Part shown: piece by piece, positions 57,874 through 64,000 of the stretch
Layout: every line of letters begins with the position of its first letter
Position numbering within the stretch: the first letter of the stretch is position 1
From: Olsenella_L kribbiana
Lineage (GTDB): Bacteria > Actinomycetota > Coriobacteriia > Coriobacteriales > Atopobiaceae
Assembly: GCF_036408795.1 (NCBI RefSeq)
Contig: NZ_JAZGJP010000008.1
Location: 1 to 64,000 of the forward strand
Direction: 5' to 3'
Length of the DNA: 64,000 nt
Position numbers and translations under genes: made by a program
The notes under the pieces: model-generated
Databases searched by the model: none
What the model saw: the letters and a program-made list of their open reading frames with translations, nothing else
What the model was told of the DNA's origin: nothing

Positions 57874-57902
57874 ATTAAACACCTTTGGCCTGATGGTGTC
57901 AA
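57874..57902 (-). promoter_or_regulatory. Consensus-like sigma-70 promoter of the small RNA
   Basis: On the minus strand TTGACA (57902-57897), exactly 17 bases, then TTTAAT (57879-57874). The -35 is perfect and the -10 has four of six consensus bases, one of the best promoters in the window. Confidence 0.75.
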
Positions 57903-58188
57903 TAGTAAACCAAAGAAAACTTTGTTGCATGGAGGAATTGCGCACTGAATTGTGCAGCGTTTCCGCGGGCTGACAGGCGTGCCTATGCATGATGAGAAAA
58001 AGCTCTCATGCATGTTCGGACAGGGCTGGCTCGAATATGTGCCATATCGCTGGCTGATATCGGGACATTCTGTTTCAGGCAGGAAAACTCATAGGTAACG
58101 TAGATGCCCATCTGTGTGTGCGTGCGCTAGGGTACGCATATCAAGAAAGCAACAGGCTTTCTTTCAGCCAGCCGGAAAGGGGATCGAG

Positions 58189-58296
58189 ATGGAATGCGCT
58201 TCTTCCAAGCACGCTGAAGCAGCTCTCTCCTCTGTCGGTGCAGCGGCTGTCCTCGGCCTACGAATTACCATGGCCGTACCTCGCATCTGGCTATAG
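58189..58296 (+). CDS. Small ORF (35 aa) upstream of livK, possible leader peptide
   Basis: ATG 58189 follows GGAAAGGGGATCGAG, a fair binding site. It encodes 35 residues, nine of them Leu, Ile or Val, mostly in the second half (A-V-L-G-L-R-I-T-M-A-V-P-R-I-W-L). It uses CTA twice, a codon almost unused elsewhere in the window; rare Leu codons are typical of leucine attenuator leaders but also of non-coding sequence. The gap of 197 bases to livK holds a hairpin (58318-58340) but no clear intrinsic terminator, which weakens the leader idea. Confidence 0.25.
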   Translation: MECASSKHAEAALSSVGAAAVLGLRITMAVPRIWL

Positions 58297-58493
58297 CCGG
58301 CGGGGGAGGCCTTCTGAGCTGCGGGAATGGTAGCCGCAGCGCTTCTGTTGCAGCAGCGAGGACAGATTGTTTCAGAAAAGAATCTCAAAGTTACTGATAC
58401 ATCAAAACCTGTCGGTTCTTGCAAAGCTGCTTTCCAATTGGTCCTAAGTTCTCTATCAGAGCTTTAAGGCACAACAGAAAGGGAGAATCTGTT

Positions 58494-59678
58494 ATGGCAA
58501 GCATCTCACGTCGTTCGTTCCTGAAGGCAACCGGCGCTTCTGCCGCTGCTCTTGGCCTGGCAGCCTGCGGCAACTCGGGCTCCGGCTCCTCTGACTCCAG
58601 CTCGATCAAGCTGGGTGTTCTCGGCCCCTATTCGGGCTCCGTCGCACAGTACGGCCTGGCCGTCCGCAATGGTGTGGAGCTCTACTTCTCGCTGAACCCA
58701 AAGATCAATGGCAAGGACGTCGAGCTCGACGAGATGGATGAGAAGGGCGATGCCACCGAGGCTGTCAACGCCTACCAGAAGATGGTCGAGAATGGCGATG
58801 TCGCAATCATCGGCGACGTCACCTCGACGCCTTCCATCGCTGTGGCCCAGCAGTCCGTGAACGACAACATGCCGCTCATCTCTGCATCTGCAACGGCTGC
58901 TGGCTTTGTCCAGTATGGCTCCAACGCCTTCCGTGCCTGCATCACCGACCCGTATCAGGGCAAGCTCATGGCAGACTTCGCTGCAAAGCAGGGCTACAAG
59001 ACGGTCGGCACGATCTACAACTCCGGCGGCGACTACGAGAAGGGCGTCAACGACGCATTCGTCGAGGAAGCCGGCAAGAAGGGCATCACGATCACGACGC
59101 AGCAGGGCTATGCTGACGGCGACGTCGACTTCAACGGCCAGCTGACCGCCATCATCGCTACGAGCCCTGATGCCATCTTCTGCCCGAACTACTACCAGGA
59201 CGACGGCAAGATCGTCACCCAGGCTCGCCAGCAGGGCTACAAGGGCGTCTTCATGGGCGCCGATGGCTGGTCCAACATCGTGGGCGGCTCCGAGGAGTAC
59301 GCATCCGCTGAGGACCTCGAGGGCTGCTACTATGACTGCTCCTTCGTCTCCGAGAACCCGGACGAGAAGGTCCAGAAGTTCATCTCCGACTACAAGGCAA
59401 AGTTCAACGACGAGCCGTCGAACTTCTGCGCCCTCGGCTACGACGCTGCCATGGTCATGGCCAACGCCATCGAGACCGTGGAGAAGGACGGCAAGGCCAA
59501 GGCTGGCACTGCCGACTACTCCCAGGCCATCATCGACGCTATCGCCTCTGGCTCCGTTGACGGCGTGACCGGCACGATCAAGTACGAAGGCACGGGCGAC
59601 CCGGTCAAGCCGACCCTGGTCATCACGTTCAAGGGTGGCGCGCAGGAGGTCTTCCAGACCGTCGAGGCAGAGTCCTAA
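58494..59678 (+). CDS. livK: Branched-chain amino acid ABC transporter, substrate-binding lipoprotein
   Basis: A 394-residue periplasmic-binding-fold protein (LivJ/LivK type) that captures leucine, isoleucine and valine outside the membrane. The N-terminus has a twin-arginine motif S-R-R-S-F-L-K (5-11) and the lipobox L-A-A-C with C25, so it appears to be a Tat-exported lipoprotein. The mature part starts I-K-L-G-V-L-G-P-Y-S-G and contains S-A-S-A-T-A and Y-N-S-G-G-D-Y. ATG 58494 follows GAAAGGGAGAATCTGTT. A terminator separates it from livH, which would raise its level relative to the permease. Confidence 0.92.
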   Translation: MASISRRSFLKATGASAAALGLAACGNSGSGSSDSSSIKLGVLGPYSGSVAQYGLAVRNGVELYFSLNPKINGKDVELDEMDEKGDATEAVNAYQKMVENGDVAIIGDVTSTPSIAVAQQSVNDNMPLISASATAAGFVQYGSNAFRACITDPYQGKLMADFAAKQGYKTVGTIYNSGGDYEKGVNDAFVEEAGKKGITITTQQGYADGDVDFNGQLTAIIATSPDAIFCPNYYQDDGKIVTQARQQGYKGVFMGADGWSNIVGGSEEYASAEDLEGCYYDCSFVSENPDEKVQKFISDYKAKFNDEPSNFCALGYDAAMVMANAIETVEKDGKAKAGTADYSQAIIDAIASGSVDGVTGTIKYEGTGDPVKPTLVITFKGGAQEVFQTVEAES

Positions 59679-59704
59679 GACGCAAGCTCATAGCTCAGCC
59701 AAAG

Positions 59705-59744
59705 GAGCGGGCATCCGGCCAAATGCCGGGCGCCCGCTCTTCTT
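59705..59744 (+). terminator. Terminator between livK and livH
   Basis: GAGCGGGC (59705-59712) with GCCCGCTC (59732-59739) and inner CCGGC/GCCGG, then TTCTT. Partial read-through or a second promoter near 59770-59870 must feed livHMGF. Confidence 0.82.
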
Positions 59745-59877
59745 GGGCTCGAGGATACGCAGGTAAACGGCCTGTTACCATTGAGATACTAGCTCTAGCA
59801 ATTTCTTCTTTTCTTCTTGGGCGAAGCTATCCTAAATATCGAGTATTTAACCATTGCTATGAAAGGGGTGGTCAGGC

Positions 59878-60753
59878 ATGACACTCGTCACGCAGATCAT
59901 GAACGGTCTGCAGCTGGGCAGCGTCTATGCGCTTGTGGCCCTGGGCTACACGATGGTGTACGGCATCATCCTGCTGCTCAACTTCGCACACGGCGACATC
60001 ATCATGGTCGGCGCCTACATCTCATGGATTGTCATGTCCCAGCTGGGCATGCCTCCATTTGTTGCTGTCGTACTCTCTATCGCAGGCTGCACGCTGCTCG
60101 GCGTACTCATCGACAAGGTCGCCTATGCGCCGCTTCGCAATGCGCCGCGTCTGTCGATCCTGATCACGGCCATCGGCGTCTCCTACTTCCTGGAGAACGG
60201 CGCACAGCTCGTCTTCGGCGCTGACGCAAAGGTTGTGCCTTCCTTCATCGATTCCACGACAGTCGAGATCGGCGGCATGCAGATCTCGTCGGTCGCCCTT
60301 CTCACGGTCATCGTGACGGCCATCTCGACAATCATCCTCACACAGCTGGTGGACAGGACGAAGCTCGGCAAGGCCATGCGTGCCGTCTCTGAGGATATGG
60401 GTGCTGCACGCCTCATGGGCATCAATGTGAACAACACGATCTCCTTCACGTTCGCTGTGGGCTCTGCGCTTGCTGGCATCGGTGCTGTCCTCTACTCGAT
60501 GGCATACAGCCAGGCGACGCCGACCATGGGCATCATGCTCGGCACGAAGGCCTTCGTCGCAGCGGTCCTCGGTGGCATCGGCTCGATTCCAGGCGCCGTC
60601 ATCGGCGGACTCCTCGTCGGCTTTGCCGAGGTGGCTGTCTCTGCTGTGGGCCTCTCCGTCTGGAAGGATGCTGTCGTCTTCCTCCTGCTCATCATCGTCC
60701 TCATCGTGAAGCCGACGGGCATCCTCGGCCGTCCGATGTCCGAGAAGGTGTAG
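59878..60753 (+). CDS. livH: Branched-chain amino acid permease LivH
   Basis: A 291-residue inner-membrane permease of about eight spans. Start Q-I-M-N-G-L-Q-L-G-S-V-Y-A-L-V-A-L-G-Y-T-M-V-Y-G-I and G-K-A-M-R-A-V-S-E-D-M-G-A-A-R-L-M-G-I are LivH hallmarks; G-S-I-P-G-A-V-I-G-G precedes the last spans. AAAGGGGTGGTCAGGC precedes the ATG. Pairs with LivM to form the channel. Confidence 0.94.
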   Translation: MTLVTQIMNGLQLGSVYALVALGYTMVYGIILLLNFAHGDIIMVGAYISWIVMSQLGMPPFVAVVLSIAGCTLLGVLIDKVAYAPLRNAPRLSILITAIGVSYFLENGAQLVFGADAKVVPSFIDSTTVEIGGMQISSVALLTVIVTAISTIILTQLVDRTKLGKAMRAVSEDMGAARLMGINVNNTISFTFAVGSALAGIGAVLYSMAYSQATPTMGIMLGTKAFVAAVLGGIGSIPGAVIGGLLVGFAEVAVSAVGLSVWKDAVVFLLLIIVLIVKPTGILGRPMSEKV

Positions 60754-60762
60754 GGGATAACA

Positions 60763-61878
60763 ATGGCTGAAGCAATCAACAGGGCGTACCGCACGCTCTC
60801 TACCAAGCAGCGATACCTCATCAATTCGATTCTGGTCGTTGCTTTCCTCGCAATCGGCGAGCTCATGATTTCCGGAGGCGTCATCTCCCGCTACCAGACG
60901 ACGGTCCTGGAGCAGGTCGGCATCTACATCATCATGGCAGTGTCGCTGAACATCGCCACCGGCTACCTGGGACAGCTTCCTCTGGGCCATGCCGGCTTCA
61001 TGTCGGTCGGTGGCTACTCCTGCGCCATCTTCATCATGCGCATGGCTGACGTCTTCGGTGTCGGCACCCGCGACTTCTCGACGGGCACACCCCAGGCAAT
61101 GCTGCTCTTCGTCTGCGGCCTCATCTTCGGCGGCCTCTGCGCTGCCCTTGCCGGCCTCATCATCGGCATCCCGGCCCTGCGCCTCAAGGGCGACTACCTC
61201 GCCATCGTCACGCTCGGCTTCGCTGAGATCATCCGTGTTGTCATGCTCAACATCGACGACGTCCTCGGCTTCCAGCTCACGGGCGGCGCCAAGGGCCTCA
61301 CGGGCATCCCGTCCTACACAAACTTCCTGAACACGTTCATAGTCGTCGCCATATCGCTCTTCCTGATACACACGATGATGAAGAGCAGGCACGGACGCTC
61401 GATCCTGTCGATCCGCGACAACGAGATCGCCGCAGAGTCTGTGGGCGTCAACACGACGTACTACAAGACGCTCGCCTTCGTCGTCTCTGCCTTCTTCGCC
61501 GGCATCGGCGGCGGCCTCTATGCAGGCTGCGTCGGCGTCATGATGCCTGCCAAGTTCGGCTTCATGAAGTCGATCGAGATCCTCGTCATGGTCGTCCTCG
61601 GCGGCATGGGCTCCATGCTCGGCTCCGTCCTCTCTGCGACCGTCCTCACGATCCTGCCTGAGGCGCTGCGTGCCTTCTCTGACTACCGCATGGTCGTCTA
61701 CGCAGTCGTCCTCATCGTCGTCATGATCTTCCGTCCGCAGGGCCTCATGGGCACCTACGACTTCTCGATGGGCAATACGATCGAGAAGATCATGAACGGC
61801 CAGTTCCCCTGGAAGAAGCAGAAGAAGGAAGAAGCAGTAGCAGAAGAGACGAAGGAGGTGGCGAAAGATGGCCGATAG
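60763..61878 (+). CDS. livM: Branched-chain amino acid permease LivM
   Basis: A 371-residue permease of about ten spans with the LivM signature G-Y-L-G-Q-L-P-L-G-H-A-G-F-M-S-V-G, L-R-L-K-G-D-Y-L-A-I-V-T-L-G-F and R-D-N-E-I-A-A-E-S-V-G-V-N. It ends in a charged cytoplasmic tail (K-K-Q-K-K-E-E-A-V). It follows livH by nine bases, and its end overlaps livG by 11 bases. Confidence 0.94.
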   Translation: MAEAINRAYRTLSTKQRYLINSILVVAFLAIGELMISGGVISRYQTTVLEQVGIYIIMAVSLNIATGYLGQLPLGHAGFMSVGGYSCAIFIMRMADVFGVGTRDFSTGTPQAMLLFVCGLIFGGLCAALAGLIIGIPALRLKGDYLAIVTLGFAEIIRVVMLNIDDVLGFQLTGGAKGLTGIPSYTNFLNTFIVVAISLFLIHTMMKSRHGRSILSIRDNEIAAESVGVNTTYYKTLAFVVSAFFAGIGGGLYAGCVGVMMPAKFGFMKSIEILVMVVLGGMGSMLGSVLSATVLTILPEALRAFSDYRMVVYAVVLIVVMIFRPQGLMGTYDFSMGNTIEKIMNGQFPWKKQKKEEAVAEETKEVAKDGR

Positions 61879-62761
61879 CCCGAATGAGATCAAGCGCAAG
61901 CGTCAGCGCGAGGTGCTGCTTCCGGTACCGACGCCCAACCTGGTCACCGAGCGCGACTTCGGAAAGCCGCTCGTCCTCGAGGTCGAGCACCTCGGCATCG
62001 ACTTCGGCGGCCTCACGGCAGTCGATGACTTCAACATCGCAATGGGCCCGACCGAGATTGCCGGCATCATCGGCCCGAACGGCGCCGGCAAGACGACGAT
62101 CTTCAACCTCCTCACGAAGGTCTACCAGCCGACCCGCGGCACGATCCTTCTGAACGGCGTCGATACCGCCGGCATGAACACGATCCAGGTCAACCGCCTC
62201 GGCATCGCCCGTACGTTCCAGAACATCCGCCTTTTCAGCCAGATGACGGTGGAGCAGAACATCCTTGTCGGCATGAACAACTCGATGAACACCTCGCTTC
62301 TCCAGGACATGCTGCGCTTCCCGGCGCACTGGAAGGAAGAGAAGGAGTTCCACGACAAGGCAATGGATCTCTTGGGCATCTTCAACATGCAGAAGTATGC
62401 CAATGAGCTTGCAGGAAACCTGCCCTATGGTGCACAGCGCCGCCTCGAGATCCTGCGTGCCCTGGGCACGAATCCGAAGCTCCTGCTTCTCGACGAGCCT
62501 GCCGCCGGCATGAATCCGAACGAGACCGAAGAGCTTATGGAGAACATCCAGAAGATCCGCGATGACTTCCAGATCGCCATCCTTCTGATCGAGCACGATA
62601 TGGCTCTCGTCATGGGCATCTGCGAGATTGTCGGCGTCCTCGACTACGGCAAGATCATCTGCAAGGGCACGCCGGAAGAGGTACAGTCCGATCCGCGCGT
62701 CATCGAGGCATACCTCGGCAAGCAGGGTGCCAAGGCTGCCAAGGAGGCGGTGGAGAAATGA
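61868..62761 (+). CDS. livG: Branched-chain amino acid ABC ATPase LivG
   Basis: A 297-residue ATPase with Walker A G-P-N-G-A-G-K-T-T, Q-loop F-Q-N-I-R-L-F, the signature region (L-P-Y-G-A-Q-R-R-L-E, LivG form of LSGGQ), Walker B L-L-L-L-D-E-P and H-loop E-H-D-M. The N-terminal 45 residues before the ABC domain are longer than usual. It overlaps livM by 11 bases and livF by four (ATGA). Confidence 0.94.
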   Translation: MADSPNEIKRKRQREVLLPVPTPNLVTERDFGKPLVLEVEHLGIDFGGLTAVDDFNIAMGPTEIAGIIGPNGAGKTTIFNLLTKVYQPTRGTILLNGVDTAGMNTIQVNRLGIARTFQNIRLFSQMTVEQNILVGMNNSMNTSLLQDMLRFPAHWKEEKEFHDKAMDLLGIFNMQKYANELAGNLPYGAQRRLEILRALGTNPKLLLLDEPAAGMNPNETEELMENIQKIRDDFQIAILLIEHDMALVMGICEIVGVLDYGKIICKGTPEEVQSDPRVIEAYLGKQGAKAAKEAVEK

Positions 62762-63465
62762 CCATGCTGAAGGTTGATGACCTCCAGGTCTACTACGGCG
62801 CAATCCACGCCGTGAAAGGAATCTCCTTCGAGGTCAACGAAGGCGAGATCGTCTCCTTGATCGGTGCCAACGGCGCCGGCAAGTCGACGACCATGAACAC
62901 GATTGCAGGCCTCATCAAGCCGAAGGAAGGCAAGATCGTCTACAAGGACGAGGACATTACAGGCCTTCCTGCCCACAAGATCGTCGCGAAGGGCATGGCT
63001 CTCTGCCCCGAGGGCAGGCGCGTCTTCTCGCATCTGACGGTTCAGGAAAACCTCGAGATGGGCGGCTACTTGAGGACAGCCGCGGAGAACGCGGACACGA
63101 TGGAGAAGGTCTATACGTACTTCCCGCGCCTGAAGGAGCGCAAAGCTCAGACGGCCGGCACGCTCTCCGGCGGCGAGCAGCAGATGCTTGCCATGGGTCG
63201 TGCTCTCATGAGCCACCCGCAGCTCCTCATGCTCGACGAGCCTTCGATGGGTCTGGCACCTATCCTCGTCGACGAGATCTTCGATATCATCGAGACGCTC
63301 AACAAGGCGGGCACGACGATTCTGCTCGTCGAGCAGAATGCCCAGATGGCTCTCTCGATTGCAGACAGGGGCTATGTCCTCGAGGTCGGCAATATCGTCC
63401 TCGCGGGCACCGGCAAGCAGCTCCTGAACGATCCTGCCGTCAAGAGCGCCTACCTTGGCGGCTGA
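62758..63465 (+). CDS. livF: Branched-chain amino acid ABC ATPase LivF
   Basis: A 235-residue ATPase. Start L-K-V-D-D-L-Q-V-Y-Y-G-A-I-H-A-V-K-G, Walker A G-A-N-G-A-G-K-S-T-T, signature L-S-G-G-E-Q-Q-M-L-A, Walker B L-L-M-L-D-E-P-S-M-G-L-A-P, and V-E-Q-N-A are all typical LivF. ATG 62758 overlaps the livG stop; ATG 62764 is an alternative. Last gene of livKHMGF. Confidence 0.94.
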   Translation: MTMLKVDDLQVYYGAIHAVKGISFEVNEGEIVSLIGANGAGKSTTMNTIAGLIKPKEGKIVYKDEDITGLPAHKIVAKGMALCPEGRRVFSHLTVQENLEMGGYLRTAAENADTMEKVYTYFPRLKERKAQTAGTLSGGEQQMLAMGRALMSHPQLLMLDEPSMGLAPILVDEIFDIIETLNKAGTTILLVEQNAQMALSIADRGYVLEVGNIVLAGTGKQLLNDPAVKSAYLGG

Positions 63466-63497
63466 GACCATACAGCAGACAGATCGAGCGCTACAGG

Positions 63498-63530
63498 AAG
63501 GAGAGCATCCACGGGATGCTCTCCTTTCTT
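63498..63530. terminator. Terminator of the liv operon
   Basis: AAGGAGAGCATCC (63498-63510), loop ACG, GGATGCTCTCCTT (63514-63526), then TCTT; a perfect 13-bp stem. Confidence 0.87.
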
Positions 63531-63596
63531 CTTGCCGCCGAAATGAGCGTGTGAGCTGGCAGCCGGGTCATGAGGCTCCATGCTTCTGGGATTCGT

Positions 63597-64000
63597 TCAT
63601 CTGACTTCAGGATAGCGGGACCTCTGGCCAGATTCGATAAGCCAGCTATAGGTCTCGATGGAGCAGATGTCGTAGGCTGCACGGTGCTCGCCATCTATCA
63701 CGGCATCTTCCTTGTCGTACCAGATCTTGGCTTCCACCTCATCGCCAATCTTGGGCTCTGGGCCATATGTCCTCTCGGAGTGGCCGTTCCGGATGAGCGT
63801 CAGGGTATCGCCTGCCTCTGGCAGGGAGGAGCCGTCCTTTTCTGCCTGGACTGCCGCTGCACCGGCTGCGTCCGCATCTGCGACTCTGATTTCGATATAA
63901 GCGATGCTGCCATCGGCATCGGACGCATCGGAGACGGTTCTGATATCTTCGACGGTTCCGGCAACAGTCGCGAGAGGCGGGACATAGTTCGATACGCCTT
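63597..64000 (-). CDS. 3' part of an unidentified minus-strand gene
   Basis: The reverse strand stays open from the window edge (64000) to a TGA at 63597-63599, giving 133 residues without a start codon in reach, with codon use like its neighbours. It reads through P-P-L-A-T-V-A-G-T-V-E-D-I, an acidic Ala-rich middle, N-G-H-S-E-R-T-Y-G-P-E-P-K-I-G-D-E-V-E-A-K-I-W-Y-D-K-E-D-A-V and ends S-R-Y-P-E-V-R. No cysteine-rich or membrane segment is seen; the strand-rich pattern with G-D-E-V suggests a beta-sheet domain of a surface or membrane protein. The gene continues beyond the window. Confidence 0.7.
   Translation of the reverse strand, partial: GVSNYVPPLATVAGTVEDIRTVSDASDADGSIAYIEIRVADADAAGAAAVQAEKDGSSLPEAGDTLTLIRNGHSERTYGPEPKIGDEVEAKIWYDKEDAVIDGEHRAAYDICSIETYSWLIESGQRSRYPEVR

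Larger units (their letters stand above)
57669..58493. other. 0.8-kb gene-free region with many hairpins before livK
   Basis: Apart from a likely small RNA (minus strand) and one small ORF candidate, no gene is supported. Other structures: ATGCATGA/TCATGCAT with inner GAG/CTC (57985-58013), CCATATC/GATAT near 58042-58065, AAGAAAGC-AACAG-GCTTTCTT (58143-58163), GCTGCGG/CCGCAGC (58318-58340). The livK promoter must lie in 58340-58480 but no clear -35/-10 pair is seen. Confidence 0.6.

Noticed and set aside
60022..61899. Long minus-strand frame (625 codons) opposite livH and livM
   Set aside because: Asp/His/Glu-rich antisense shadow of membrane protein genes.

Overview
The window reads as a chromosomal segment of a high-G+C (about 60% by eye), Gram-positive anaerobe, most probably a member of the class Coriobacteriia (Olsenella/Atopobium/Collinsella-like). 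The signs are a low-redundancy codon choice rich in GAG, AAG, CTC and ATC; AGGAGG ribosome binding sites with frequent GTG starts; many strong intrinsic terminators; a Tat-exported lipoprotein; glutamate racemase and UppP for a murein wall; oxygen-sensitive 2-hydroxyacyl-CoA dehydratase proteins; and LuxS/MtnN. Family level is inference. I see no rRNA, tRNA, CRISPR array, intact insertion sequence or phage genes.

Layout. 1-9 kb: a broken minus-strand gene at the left edge, then mgtA behind a structured leader that carries a possible leader ORF, trmL, yaaA, a PHP histidinol-phosphatase with a small coupled gene, a DUF4230 protein, thpR, and a zinc-ribbon membrane protein. 9-16 kb: DUF434 protein, glycerate kinase, B3/B4 protein, a DUF134-NifX fusion with a metal-binding tail, dps, a WYL regulator facing a HIRAN gene and an anchored lipid/cell-surface-type protein. 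16-24 kb: trpB2 behind a Trp-Trp leader peptide and terminator, M20 peptidase, MFS carrier, glyoxalase-like protein, DUF4012 protein. 24-30 kb: an operon of an M16C protease and two 2-hydroxyacyl-CoA dehydratase-type proteins, one fused to its own activase. 30-40 kb: a zinc-ribbon gene with an in-frame stop, PNPOx-like protein, EamA carrier, Usp, then a long plus-strand run uppP, U32, pcrA, mscS, luxS, mtnN. 40-44 kb: CN hydrolase, DUF349 protein, an 1.15-kb gene-free stretch with hairpins, repeats and terminators, and two small proteins. 44-51 kb: ydcF, Cof phosphatase, HD hydrolase, GNAT; EamA/LysR divergent pair; macrodomain protein; an Fe-S flavoprotein-like gene, murI and a HAD phosphatase. 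51-57 kb: cysK, epsC, DAHP synthase, C69 dipeptidase, YbjN-like protein. 57.7-63.5 kb: an 0.8-kb gene-free stretch with a likely small RNA, then livKHMGF for branched-chain amino acids. A partial minus-strand gene runs off the right edge.

Themes. Amino-acid economy dominates: cysteine synthesis (cysK, epsC) with probable Rrf2-type operators, aromatic entry (DAHP synthase), indole salvage to tryptophan (trpB2), peptide breakdown (M20, C69, M16C) and branched-chain uptake. Several genes appear controlled in their 5' leaders: mgtA (ORF plus four back-to-back hairpins), trpB2 (classic attenuator) and perhaps livK. The activated methyl cycle is complete for S-adenosylhomocysteine detoxification (mtnN then luxS), which also yields AI-2.
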